A stretch of DNA of 64,000 nt from Xylophilus rhododendri (GTDB lineage Bacteria; Pseudomonadota; Gammaproteobacteria; Burkholderiales; Burkholderiaceae_C): assembly GCF_009906855.1 (NCBI RefSeq), contig NZ_CP047650.1, positions 3,286,001 to 3,350,000 on the forward strand. Reading direction: 5' to 3'. The translations under genes and the position numbers were made by a program. Position 1 is the stretch's first letter. Each line of letters opens with the position of its first letter. Shown one piece after another: positions 23,974 to 33,026 of this stretch. The notes below the pieces were generated by a model that saw only the letters and a program-made list of their open reading frames with translations, did not search any database and was not told the origin of the DNA.

Positions 23974-23987
23974 GGACACATGTGTCC
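23974..23987. promoter_or_regulatory. Perfect 14-bp palindrome, candidate operator of the XRE-cupin regulator
   Basis: GGACACATGTGTCC is fully self-complementary. It lies between the divergent Bug gene and the XRE-cupin gene, and it covers the GTG at 23982. A repressor bound here could control both genes. Confidence 0.5.
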
Positions 23988-23999
23988 AACAAGATCCAG

Positions 24000-24527
24000 A
24001 TGTCGATCAAGCTGAAATTGTTGCGGGTGCAGGCGGGGCTGACGCTCGAAGCCCTGGCCCAGGCCTCGGATCTGACCCGAAGTTATGTCTCCAAGGTCGA
24101 ACGCGGTGCTTCCACGCCCTCGATCGGTGCGGCGCTGAAGCTGGCCAAGGCGCTGAAGGTGCCGGTGGAGGAGTTGTTCGGTGAACCCTCGGAGAGCGAT
24201 CCGGTGACCATCACCCGCGTGGCCGATGCCCGCGCGCCTGCGCCGGCGCAGGGCGAGCCGCGGGTGGTGGCCGGCACCTCGCCCGGCCACCGCATGCTGG
24301 CCTTCGTGCTGCAGCCCGGCAAGGAGCGCGGACGCGGGCATCCGATGAGCCATCACGAGGGCGAGGAGATCCTCTATGTGCTCAAGGGCGCCATTCAGCT
24401 GCAGCTGGCCAACCGCACCGAGGCCCTGCAGGCCGGCGACTGCGCGCACTTCAATTCCACGGTGCCGCACAAGATCACCAGCACCGGCGAATCGCCGGCG
24501 GAAGTGCTGCTGGTGATCGCGGCTTGA
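24000..24527 (+). CDS. XRE-family regulator with C-terminal cupin domain
   Basis: 175 aa from ATG 24000. The N-terminal HTH (LKLLRVQAGLTLEALAQASD, LTRSYVSKVERG) is joined to a cupin sensor domain (SHHEGEEILYVLKGAIQLQL). This SutR/PuuR-like architecture senses small metabolites. A GTG at 23982 is also in frame, but it lies inside the palindrome 23974-23987, so ATG 24000 is preferred. It likely regulates the divergent Bug-GST-aldolase operon. Confidence 0.85.
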   Translation: MSIKLKLLRVQAGLTLEALAQASDLTRSYVSKVERGASTPSIGAALKLAKALKVPVEELFGEPSESDPVTITRVADARAPAPAQGEPRVVAGTSPGHRMLAFVLQPGKERGRGHPMSHHEGEEILYVLKGAIQLQLANRTEALQAGDCAHFNSTVPHKITSTGESPAEVLLVIAA

Positions 24528-24577
24528 GGCGGCGGGGATAATCCGGCCGGTCCCATCAACCCGTCTCCAGAATCCCC

Positions 24578-24787
24578 ATGAAAATCAGCGCCCGCAACGT
24601 CCTCCCCGGCACCGTCATCAAGATCGTGCGTGGTCCGGTCACCACCGAAGTCACCCTGGAGATCGCCGCCGGCGTGCAGATCGTCTCCACCATCACCAGC
24701 AGCTCGGCCGAGTCGCTACAACTCGTCGAAGGCGGCAAGGCCTATGGCGTGATCAAGGCTTCCAGCGTAATGGTCGGCACCGACTGA
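24578..24787 (+). CDS. mop: Stand-alone molybdenum-pterin/molbindin (Mop, TOBE domain)
   Basis: 69 aa, a single Mop/TOBE domain: MKISARNVLPGTVIKIVRGP, then EVTLEIAAGVQIVSTITS. Molbindins oligomerise and store molybdate in the cytoplasm. It is convergent with modC, whose own C-terminal TOBE domain is absent, so this protein may supply that function separately. Confidence 0.88.
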   Translation: MKISARNVLPGTVIKIVRGPVTTEVTLEIAAGVQIVSTITSSSAESLQLVEGGKAYGVIKASSVMVGTD

Positions 24788-24798
24788 GGACGGTCCGC

Positions 24799-25572
24799 TC
24801 AGCCGGCCAGCAGCTGGCGCAGCCTGCTGCGCAGCGGCGTCTCGGCCGGCCGGGGCGGCAGCAGGTCCTGCAGCGCCAGCGTGCGGCTTTCGCCGGCATG
24901 CAGGTCGATCTCCCGCACCACCCGGCCCTGGTCGTAGACGAAGGCGACGTCGGCCAGCTCGATCACGTCCTCGATGTCGTGGGTGATCATCAGCGCCGGA
25001 ATGCCCCAGCGCCTCCTCACCTCCCCCAGCTCGCGGCGCAGTTCGCCGCGCAGCATCGGATTCAATGCTGCGAAGGGTTCGTCCAGCAGCAGCACCTGCG
25101 GCTCGCAGGCCAGGGCCCGCGCCAGCGCCACCCGCTGGCGCTGGCCGCCCGACAGGTGCGCCGGCCGGCTCGCCGCCATCCCGGCCAGGCCGAAGCCGGC
25201 CAGCAGCTCCTGCACCCGGGCCTTGTCGGCCGCGCCCAGGCGCGGCCGCCAGGCCGAGGTCAGCCCGAAGGCCACGTTGTCGAACACCGACAGGTGCGGG
25301 AACAGCGCGTAGTCCTGGAAGAGGAAACCGATGCGCCGGGCCGGCGGCGCCAGCGCGATGCCGGCCGCCGAGTCGTAGAGCGTGCGGCCGTCCAGCCGCA
25401 CATGGCCGCGTGTGGGGCGCAACAGCCCCGCGATCGCCTGCAGCGTCAGCGACTTGCCCGAGCCCGAGGGGCCGTACAGCGCCGCGAACGGCACATCCGT
25501 CGCGAAGCGTACCGCCAGCTCGAAGTGCCGCTGGCCGTCGGAAACCGTCAGCTGCAGGTCGACGTCGATCAC
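24799..25572 (-). CDS. modC: Molybdate ABC transporter ATPase ModC, short form
   Basis: 257 aa. Walker A is GPSGSGKS, the signature is LSGGQRQ, Walker B is LLLDEPF, and the switch histidine is in MITHD. The protein ends soon after the ATPase core, about 100 residues shorter than classical ModC, so the C-terminal molybdate-binding TOBE domain is missing. The D-loop reads ALNP rather than ALDP. The GTG start overlaps the modA stop (GTGA). Confidence 0.88.
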   Translation of the reverse strand: MIDVDLQLTVSDGQRHFELAVRFATDVPFAALYGPSGSGKSLTLQAIAGLLRPTRGHVRLDGRTLYDSAAGIALAPPARRIGFLFQDYALFPHLSVFDNVAFGLTSAWRPRLGAADKARVQELLAGFGLAGMAASRPAHLSGGQRQRVALARALACEPQVLLLDEPFAALNPMLRGELRRELGEVRRRWGIPALMITHDIEDVIELADVAFVYDQGRVVREIDLHAGESRTLALQDLLPPRPAETPLRSRLRQLLAG

Positions 25573-26330
25573 GGCTTGCCGAAACCGTAGCGCTTGAAGA
25601 CCGCCTGGGCCGCATCGCCCAGCAGGTAGTCGCTGAACTCCTTGGCCAGCGCCTTCTGCTTGCTGTCGGCGATCACGGCCACCGGATAGCTCACCGGTGT
25701 GTGGCCGCTCGGCGTGGCGACGACCTTGACCTTGTCGCCGGCGATCGCGGCGTCGGTGCTGTAGACGAAACCGGCATCGACCTCGCCGCGGCCCACGTAA
25801 TCGAGCACCTGGCGCACGCTGTCGGCCTGCACGAACTTCGGCTCCAGCGGCTCCCACAGCTTGGCGCCGTCGAGCACCTGCTTGGTGTAGCGGCCGACCG
25901 GCACGGTCGCGACCTTGCCGATGGCGATCTTCTTGACGGCCGGGCCGCTCAGGTCCTGCAGCGACTTCACGTTGACCCCGCCGCTGGACGGCTCGATCAG
26001 CACCAGGCTGTTGGTGACGAAGTTGCGCCGGCTGTCGGCCTCGATCAGCTTCTGGTCGTTGGCGCGGTTCATGGTTTCCTGGTCGGCGCTGGCGAACACA
26101 TCGACCGGCGCACCCTGGGCGATCTGCTGCAGCAGCGCGCCCGAGGCCGCGAAGTTGAAGCGCAGGGTGGCGCCGGGCTTGGTCGCCTCGAACTTGGGGC
26201 CGAGTTCCTTGAAGGCATCGGTCAGGCTGGCGGCGGCCGATACGGTGATCTGCTGGGCCGAGGCGGCCAGGGGCAGGGCGAACGTGGCGGCCACGGCGGT
26301 GGCACAGGCGACGAGGCGGAACAGGCGCAT
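25569..26330 (-). CDS. modA: Molybdate-binding periplasmic protein ModA
   Basis: 253 aa with a signal peptide ([20 protein letters not shown], cut near ASAQQ). It holds the ModA motifs [13 protein letters not shown] and [20 protein letters not shown]. It binds molybdate or tungstate in the periplasm and delivers it to ModB. It lies between modB and modC. Confidence 0.94.
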   Translation of the reverse strand: MRLFRLVACATAVAATFALPLAASAQQITVSAAASLTDAFKELGPKFEATKPGATLRFNFAASGALLQQIAQGAPVDVFASADQETMNRANDQKLIEADSRRNFVTNSLVLIEPSSGGVNVKSLQDLSGPAVKKIAIGKVATVPVGRYTKQVLDGAKLWEPLEPKFVQADSVRQVLDYVGRGEVDAGFVYSTDAAIAGDKVKVVATPSGHTPVSYPVAVIADSKQKALAKEFSDYLLGDAAQAVFKRYGFGKP

Positions 26331-26354
26331 GGAAATCTTTCTGGGAAAAGTGGA

Positions 26355-27038
26355 TTAACGAAGCGAGAAAAAGCGGTTGGAGACCACCAGCACCAGCACC
26401 GACAGCGTCGAGGTGACCAGCACCAGCAGCAGGGCCGTGTCGTCGTGGCCGGCCTGCACCGCGTCGTATATGGCCATAGACAGCGTCTGGGTCTGGCCGG
26501 GGATCGAGCCGGCCACCATCAGCGAGGCGCCGAACTCACCCATGGCCCGGGCGAAGGCCAGCAGCGTACCGGCCAGGATGCCGGGCCAGGCCAGCGGCAG
26601 CGTCACCCGCAGGAACACCGACATCGGCGACTGCCGCAAGGTGCTGGCCGCGGCTTCGAGCGAACGGTCCACCCCGGCGAAGGCCGCGCTGGCCGACTTC
26701 AGCACCAGCGGCAGCGCCACCACCGCCGAGGCCACCACCGCGCCGTGCCAGCTGAAGATGATGGTGTAGTCGAAATGGGTGCGCAGCCACTGGCCCAGCG
26801 GACTGCGCCGCCCGGCCAGCACCAGGATGCCGTAGCCGATCACCGTGGGCGGCAGCACCAGCGGCAGCATGAAGACCGCCTCCAGGAAACCGCTGCCAAG
26901 GAACTTGCGCCGGCCGAACAACCAGCCCAGCGCGATGCCCAGGACCAGGCTGCACAGGGTCGCCGCGGCGGCGACCTTGATCGAGAGCCAGAGGGGATGC
27001 CAATCGGTCGACTGGAGCAGGTTTTGCGTTGTATCCAT
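26355..27038 (-). CDS. modB: Molybdate ABC transporter permease ModB
   Basis: 227 aa from ATG 27038, with about five membrane helices. The ModB motif [20 protein letters not shown], which is the EAA loop region, is clear. It is the first gene of modBAC. A ModE-like inverted repeat overlaps its start. Confidence 0.93.
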   Translation of the reverse strand: MDTTQNLLQSTDWHPLWLSIKVAAAATLCSLVLGIALGWLFGRRKFLGSGFLEAVFMLPLVLPPTVIGYGILVLAGRRSPLGQWLRTHFDYTIIFSWHGAVVASAVVALPLVLKSASAAFAGVDRSLEAAASTLRQSPMSVFLRVTLPLAWPGILAGTLLAFARAMGEFGASLMVAGSIPGQTQTLSMAIYDAVQAGHDDTALLLVLVTSTLSVLVLVVSNRFFSLR

Positions 27039-27050
27039 GGGAATACGACG
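27027..27050. promoter_or_regulatory. ModE-like inverted repeat at the modB start
   Basis: CGTTGTAT (27027-27034) and ATACGACG (27043-27050) form an inverted repeat with one mismatch and an 8-bp spacer. The known ModE site has CGTTATAT-type half sites of similar spacing. The repeat covers the modB ATG. No modE gene is in the window. Confidence 0.5.
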
Positions 27051-27130
27051 AATTGTTGCACAGGGGTACCGCCCCACGGAACGGCGGGAATAGACAGCAG
27101 ACCGACAGCTTGCATGGCTAGAATCGGCCC

Positions 27131-27332
27131 CCATCCCTTGGGGAGTAGCCGGCTTTCACGCAATGTGGAAGCGCCAGCGTCAACACACTCGGCCGTCCAG
27201 AACGGCCGTGGCGCTGGCAACCCGCATCGACGATGCGGGCTGGCGAGACCATCGGCGCGTCAGCACGACCAGACATGGCCGGGCGGTGATGACGTGCCCA
27301 TGCGCTCTCGCCCGGCCGCAAAAGAAATCCCG
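27131..27332 (+). ncRNA. yybP-ykoY manganese riboswitch upstream of mntP
   Basis: The conserved aptamer pieces occur in order: GGGGAGTAGC (27140-27149), GTCAACACACTCGGCC (27179-27194) and GCGAGACCATCGGC (27243-27256). These match the yybP-ykoY class, which binds Mn2+ and switches on Mn exporters. The following 76 nt hold a perfect 9-bp stem, GGCCGGGCG (27277-27285) with CGCCCGGCC (27309-27317), 15 nt before the ATG. It has no U tract, so control is probably translational. Confidence 0.9.
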
Positions 27333-27905
27333 ATGAATCTGCTCTCCACCGCCGCGCTCGCCCTGGCGATGTCCACCGACGCTTTCGCCGCCGCCATCGG
27401 CAAGGGCACCGCGCTGCAGAAACCCCGCTGGAGCGAGGCGCTGCGCACCGGCCTGATCTTCGGTGTGATCGAGGCGATCACGCCCCTGATCGGCTGGGCG
27501 CTCGGCCTGGCCGCCGCCAGCTACGTCAAGCAGTGGGACCACTGGATCGCCTTCGTGCTGCTCGGCGTGCTGGGCGTGCGTATGGTGATGGCCGGCTTCA
27601 AGCCCGACGAGGAGGAAGAGGCCGAAAAACCCAACCGCCATTCCTTCTGGGTGCTGGCGATCACCGGCTTCGCCACCAGCATCGATGCGATGGCGGTCGG
27701 TGTGGGCCTGGCCTTCCTGGATGTTTCGATCCTGCCGGTGGCGCTGACCATCGGCTGCGCCACCTTCGCCATGGTCACGCTGGGCGTGATGGTCGGCCGG
27801 GTGCTGGGCAACGTGGCCGGCAAACGCGCCGAGATGCTGGGCGGGCTGCTGCTGATCGGCATCGGCAGCGCCATCCTCTTCGAGCACCTCAGCGGCGCGG
27901 GCTGA
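27333..27905 (+). CDS. mntP: Manganese efflux pump MntP
   Basis: 190 aa, six predicted membrane helices. The metal-site motifs [16 protein letters not shown] (helix 1) and [14 protein letters not shown] (helix 4) are those of MntP/YebN. It exports Mn2+ from the cytoplasm. The upstream manganese riboswitch gives direct feedback. It is convergent with dps, with only 3 nt between the stops. Confidence 0.95.
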   Translation: MNLLSTAALALAMSTDAFAAAIGKGTALQKPRWSEALRTGLIFGVIEAITPLIGWALGLAAASYVKQWDHWIAFVLLGVLGVRMVMAGFKPDEEEEAEKPNRHSFWVLAITGFATSIDAMAVGVGLAFLDVSILPVALTIGCATFAMVTLGVMVGRVLGNVAGKRAEMLGGLLLIGIGSAILFEHLSGAG

Positions 27906-27908
27906 TCC

Positions 27909-28514
27909 TCAGGCCTTGACCGGCGAGGCAGCGACCAGATGTTCCGTCAGGAACCAGACCTGCAGCTCGTTGGTCCGCAGCACATTGCTCACCAGCACGT
28001 CGTTGGTGCCGGGGTCGCCCACTTCGTCGGCCTTGTCCGCGGCCTCGCGGGTGGCGATGATGATCTGTTCATGCGCTTCGGCCAGGCGCTTGATCTGCAC
28101 GGCGGCCGGTTCGCGGCCACGCGGCGGGCGCGGGATCTTGGTCATCTCGGCCACGTCGGCCGCCATGGCGATGGCGATGCCGCCCAGCAGCTGGATGCGC
28201 TCGGCGATGATGTCCACCAGCTCGACCTGCGCCAGGAAATGCTGGTCGTACATCAGGTGCAGCTGGTTGAAGGTCGCGCCCACCACTTGCCAGTGGTGCT
28301 TCTTGTACATGTCGCGCAGCGTGATCGTGTCGGCCAGGCACTGGTTGAGCAGGGCCACGCTCTCCTTGCAGCTACGTTCCGAGAGCCCGTTGGGCATCTT
28401 CACGATCTCGCCGTACTTCTGCGTCTCGTGTTCGTACTGCTGCAGGTTGGGCTTGACCTCGGCGGTGCGCTGGGCGGTGGAGGCGGTCTTCTTGGGATTG
28501 GTTTTGGTGGCCAT
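27909..28514 (-). CDS. dps: Dps-family DNA-binding ferritin-like protein
   Basis: 201 aa. The intersubunit ferroxidase motif is visible (KKHHWQVVGATFNQLHLMYD, then QVELVDIIAERI). The Lys-rich N-terminus (MATKTNPKKTAST) could bind DNA. Dps stores iron and shields DNA from peroxide. The pairing with a manganese exporter is functionally consistent. Confidence 0.92.
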   Translation of the reverse strand: MATKTNPKKTASTAQRTAEVKPNLQQYEHETQKYGEIVKMPNGLSERSCKESVALLNQCLADTITLRDMYKKHHWQVVGATFNQLHLMYDQHFLAQVELVDIIAERIQLLGGIAIAMAADVAEMTKIPRPPRGREPAAVQIKRLAEAHEQIIIATREAADKADEVGDPGTNDVLVSNVLRTNELQVWFLTEHLVAASPVKA

Positions 28515-28686
28515 GGCGTTGGGTTGCGAAAAGGGTCCTGACAGCATGCGCCTGCGGGCCGCGCCGGCTGTGGGCGCCGGCCTGCGTTTGGCGTAGGCGG
28601 GCCGCCAGTCCAGAGGGCCGCGCCACTGGCGTGGAAAATGCTGGCTGCCCAACGCCTCCTGTTCTTCTTTCGAAAGCCTTCCACTC

Positions 28687-30287
28687 ATGGCCAACCCCAT
28701 CCGAGGGCGCCGCGGCATGGCCGTGGCGCCGCATGCGCTCGCATCCCAATCCGCCCTGGCGGTGCTGCGCGAAGGCGGCAACGCCATCGAGGCGATGGTC
28801 GCGGCCGCCGCCACCATCGCCGTCGCCTATCCGCACATGAACGGCATCGGCGGCGACAGCTTCTGGCTGGTCGCCACGCCGCAGGCGGGCGGTGGCCACG
28901 AGGTGGTTGGCATCGATGCCTGCGGCGCCGCGGCCCAGGGCGCCCGGCGCGAGAACTATGCCGGCCTGGCCGCCATTCCGTTTCGCGGCGGCCAGGCCGC
29001 GATCACCGCCGCCGGCACCCTGGGCGGCTGGGACCAGGCCCTGCAGCTGAGCCAGCGCCTGGGCGGCCGCCTGCCCCTGTCGCGCCTGCTGGCAGACGCC
29101 ATCGACTACGCCCGCCACGGCGTGCCGGTCACCACCAGCCAGTACCTCAACACCTCGGGCAAACGCTCCGGCCTCGAAGGCGTGCACGGCTTCGCCGATG
29201 TCTTCATGCCCGGCGGCGAGCCACCGCGGCCCGGCACGCTGTTCCGCCAGCCGAAGATCGCCGCCACCTTTGAGCAGCTGGCGCGCGCCGGCCTCGACGA
29301 CTTCTACCGCGGCGACCTCGCCCGCAGCCTGGCCGCCGACCTGGCACGTGCCGGCAGCCCGCTGGTGCTGGCCGACCTGCAGGCCTGCCGCGCCCAGCTG
29401 CGCGAGCCGCTGCGTCTGGCGCACAGCCACGGCACCGTCTTCAACATGCCGCCGCCCACCCAGGGCCTGGTGGCGCTGGCCATCCTGGGCCTGATGGACC
29501 GGCTGGGCGTCGAGCGTTTCGACCACCTCGGCCCCGACTACGTGCATGCCGCCGTCGAGTCGGTGAAGCAGGCTTTCGCCGTGCGCGACCGCCACATCAC
29601 CGACCCGGCCCACATGCAGATCTCGCCCGCCGACATCTTGGCGCCCGCCGCGCTGGACGCCATGGCCGCGCGCATCGACATGGCGCGCGCCGCGCCCTGG
29701 GGCCAGGGCAAGGGCCCGGCCGACACCGTCTGGATGGGCGTGATCGACGGCGAGGGCCGGGCCGTCTCCATGATCCAGAGCGTCTATCACGAGTTCGGCT
29801 CGGGCGTGGTGCTGGGCGAGTCCGGCGTCAACTGGCAAAACGCGGCGCCTCCTTCTCGCTGGACCCGGGCCACATCAACACGCTGGAGCCGGGCAAGAAG
29901 CCCTTCCACACCCTGATCCCCGCGCTGGCCCTGCTCGACGACGGCCGCACCATGGTCTACGGCAACATGGGCGGCGACGGCCAGCCGCAGAGCCAGTCGG
30001 CGGTGTTCACCCGCACGGTGGTGCACGGCCTGAATCCGCAGGATGCGATCTCGGCGCCGCGCTGGCTGCTGGGCCGCACCTGGGGCCAGAGCTCGGACAG
30101 CCTCAAGCTCGAATCGCGTTTTCCCGCCGCCACGGTCGAGGCCCTGCGCGCGCGCGGCCACGAGGTCGATGTGCTGGGCGACTTCGACGAGACCTTCGGC
30201 CATGCCGGCTGCCTGCTGCGCCATCCGGACGGCAGCCTCGAAGGCGGCTTCGACCCGCGCTCCGACGGTTCGGTGGCGGCGTTCTGA
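28687..30287 (+). CDS. Gamma-glutamyltransferase-family Ntn hydrolase, frameshifted as read
   Basis: The repaired protein is about 533 aa. The large-subunit part (GGNAIEAMVAAAATIAVAYP, NGIGGDSFWLV) is followed by the catalytic threonine in GPADTVWMGVIDGEG, where the family self-cleaves. At 29840-29841 one C is missing: AACGCG should be AACCGCG. Restoring it gives NWQNRGASFSLDPGHINTLE and reads on to the stop at 30287. As read the frame ends at 29916. The DTVWMGVID form resembles oxamate-amidohydrolase (HpxW)-like members, so the substrate need not be glutathione. Confidence 0.85.
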
Positions 30288-30304
30288 GCGAGCAGCCCTG
30301 GATC

Positions 30305-30760
30305 GTGCACTGCGACGGCAGTGCCGTGCCCAACCCGGGCCGCATGGCCTGCGGCGTGGTGTTGCTGGCGCCGGACGGCAGCCGCCACACCGTGTCGCGC
30401 GCCATCCCCACGGTCGGCTGCAACAACGAGGCCGAGCTGTGGGCCATCACGGTCGCCCTGGCCGAACTGCGCAGGCTGGGCGCGACATCCGCTGTCCTGC
30501 ACAGCGATAACAGCACCGTGGTCGCGCAACTGGCCGCCCCCGAGGCTGGGCGCCCGGCGCCCATCCTGCGCCTGGAGCCCGCCTTCGAAGCCGCCCGCCG
30601 GCTGATGGCCGAATTCGGCGAAGCGCGCCTGCAATGGGTGCCGCGCCACCGCAATGGCCAGGCCGACGCCCTGGCGCGCGCCGCCCAGGGCCTGCCCGAA
30701 AAGCCGGTATTGCCGCCCGGCCGCAAACGATTATCTAAAGCTCGGCGAAAAAACGGATGA
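30305..30760 (+). CDS. RNase HI-like protein
   Basis: 151 aa from GTG 30305; no better start is visible upstream in frame. Four carboxylates of the RNase H active site appear: HCDGSAVPNPG, NNEAELWAI, LHSDNSTV and NGQADALARA. It lies just behind the gamma-glutamyltransferase-like gene and its last 26 nt overlap a convergent gene. It is shorter and more divergent than RNase HI (rnhA), like the plant-type RNase H branch. Confidence 0.8.
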   Translation: MHCDGSAVPNPGRMACGVVLLAPDGSRHTVSRAIPTVGCNNEAELWAITVALAELRRLGATSAVLHSDNSTVVAQLAAPEAGRPAPILRLEPAFEAARRLMAEFGEARLQWVPRHRNGQADALARAAQGLPEKPVLPPGRKRLSKARRKNG

Positions 30761-31040
30761 AACGTGAATCGCCACGGCAATAACCGGGGCGGGTCTCGTC
30801 GAAGGTGTGGGTAGTTACTTGCAAATCTTCGATATTGCGCAGGCTGCAGTAAATCCATTCGTGGCCGGCGATGAAATGCTGGCCGGCCGTCTGGAAGGCG
30901 CTGAACCATTCGGCGCCGTCGTGCCCGATGCCCACCGCATGCGGCTCCACCATCCGGCGCACGCCGCGGTAGACGAAAGCGACGGCCTTTCGTTCCCGGA
31001 TCGCTTCGATGAGCGCATGCAGCATGGCTTTGTGGTCCAA
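30735..31040 (-). CDS. Small protein with WYL-like domain
   Basis: 101 aa. The pattern RKAVAFVYRGVRRMVEPHAVG and the later AFQTAGQHF region resemble the core of WYL ligand-sensing domains, but no DNA-binding domain is attached. The function is unknown. An internal ATG at 31025 is an alternative start. Confidence 0.6.
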   Translation of the reverse strand: MDHKAMLHALIEAIRERKAVAFVYRGVRRMVEPHAVGIGHDGAEWFSAFQTAGQHFIAGHEWIYCSLRNIEDLQVTTHTFDETRPGYCRGDSRFIRFFAEL

Positions 31041-31317
31041 GGGTTTTCGTAGTGCTGGGAGGGCGGACGGCGAGTTGAGTGCTCGCGTCGAAAAAGTTTA
31101 TCCCAGTCACCTTTGGAAATACCACCAACTCACAGTTGCGAGGACTACGCCATTCGGCCTATTCCTGGAATGAACCTTCGCTTCCGTCGAAAACCAGGCC
31201 GGCGCTGACGGCAGGCGCAATTTAGTCGACGGCATCACCTGTTCGGGTCATGACGGCCCGGCGGCGCACCGTCAGCATGGGAATTCCCAATACCCATCCC
31301 ACCTGCGAGGCCATGAC
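31041..31317. other. 277-nt intergenic stretch
   Basis: I see no gene, RNA or strong repeat here. It must hold the promoters of the divergent WYL-like gene and the lipoprotein gene, but no box close to consensus stands out. Confidence 0.5.
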
Positions 31318-32957
31318 ATGAGAGCGTTACCCGGCATTTCCGTGATCTTCATCGCGCTGGCGCTCGCCGCCTGCGGCGGCGGCAGCAACTCACCCACCGT
31401 CGTCGATGGTGGCACCGTGGTTTCGCCCGGCGTGCCGGACACGACCGTGGCACTCGGCGCCACCCTCAGCGGCACCGCCGCCACCGGCGCCGCGCTGGCC
31501 GGGGCCGCCGTCACCGTCAAATGCGACGGCGCCTCGGCCACCGCCACCACCGCCAGCAACGGCAGCTACTCGGTCACCGTCACCGGCGGCAAGCTGCCCT
31601 GCATGATCCGGGTCTCGACCTCCACCGTCGATCTCTACGGCATCGCCACCGGCAGCGGCATGAACGCCGCGACCGCCAACGTCACGCCATTCACCCAGCT
31701 CATCCTGGCCGCCGCCGCGCTGACCGATCCGGCGCTGCTGTTCCAGGGCTTCACCGCCACCAGCCTGAGCGCCGACACCCTGGCCACCGCCACCAGCTCG
31801 GTGGCCAGCGTGCTGGCGGCCAGCGGCATCGACATCAGCGGCGCATCGCCGCTGAGCACCGCTTTCGCGGTGGGCGACGCCAGCGATGCCAAGCTCGACG
31901 CCCTGCAGGCCAAGCTCGCCGCCGCCACCGCCACGCTGAGCGACCTGGTCGTGGCGATCAAGGACGGCACCACCGGCCTGTCCACCGCGCTGCTGACGCC
32001 GCCGGCCGTCTCCGCCTGCCCGCAGTTCCGCAGCATTGCCTACCGCGTGGCCTTCAACAGCGGCCGGCGGCTGCTGTTCACACCGGACTTCAGCGCCGGC
32101 ACCGCCACCGTCACACGCTCGGGTGTCGCGGTCAGCGGCACGGTGGCGATCAGCACCACCACCGGCTGCCAGTTCACCTACACCGGCAGCGACGGCACGG
32201 TGATGACCGGCGTCGGCAACACCGAAGGCATCCTGGGCCTGCGCGATGCCAGCCGCGCCATCGTCGGCATCGGCCTGCCGCAGCAGAGCTTCAGCGTGGC
32301 CGACGCGGTGGGCGGCTGGAACACGGTGGAATACATCTACGACAGCTCCAGCGCCTTCTACAGCAGCGACTACAGCACGCTGCAGATCAGCGCCGCCGGC
32401 CCGATCACCAAGACCTTCTGCGACAACCTCGCCACCAACTGCACGGTGAGCGACCATGTGGCCAGCCTGGTGGCCGACTCCACCGGCGCGCTCAGCCTGA
32501 GCGGCCGGCTCGATTCCGACTATGTGGGCGGCGAGCCGGTGTATGCCTACAAGTCGCCCAGCGGCGGCAAAGTGCTGGTGGTGCCGATGACCAACGGCGG
32601 CATCCTGGTGGCGCTGCCGGCCGGCATCACCGAGACCCTGCCGACGGTGGGCGCCACCTCGAGCTACTTCGACCTGCTCACCCAGCCGAGCGGCTCGGGC
32701 TCCGCCTCCACGCTGACACGCGACACCAGCGTCGTCACGGCGGTCAACACCAGCACCGGCGCGGTGACCCGCGATATTCCGACCAAGTCCGTCACCGGCC
32801 AGGTGCGCTTCTACAACCAGCCGCGGCCCGGCATGCGCTACCGGGAACGCAACTCGGTGCAGAGCGGGCAGATCGCCCTGGCGCCCAACGGCACCAAGCT
32901 GACCGTCTATGGCGGCGCGGGGGCAATCAGTTCTTCGGGTTGTCCATCAACGATTGA
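31318..32957 (+). CDS. Large exported lipoprotein, 3' end frameshifted as read
   Basis: The N-terminal lipobox LALAACGGG (Cys19) marks an outer-membrane-type lipoprotein. The body, about 545 aa, is rich in Ala, Thr, Ser and Gly and includes a beta-rich Ig-like module at about residues 45-110 (TLSGTAATGAALAGAAVTVK). At the G run 32919-32923 one G appears to be missing. Restoring it ends the protein as GGNQFFGLSIND with a stop at 32957; as read it runs on to 33030 with a low-complexity tail. The function is unknown. Confidence 0.75.
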
Positions 32958-33026
32958 GCGCCGGCCGGGGCGCGGCCCCGGCTCCCTCTCCGGAGTGCCG
33001 GCCCTCGCACCGGCAAGGCCGCAAGC

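Noticed and set aside
27277..27317. Intrinsic terminator in the mntP leader
   Set aside because: The stem is strong but is followed by GCAAAAG rather than a U tract, so a translational switch is more likely.
28687..30287. Classical glutathione gamma-glutamyltransferase (ggt)
   Set aside because: The DTVWMGVID active-site context and missing signal peptide fit the cytoplasmic YwrD/HpxW-like branch better, so no gene symbol was given.
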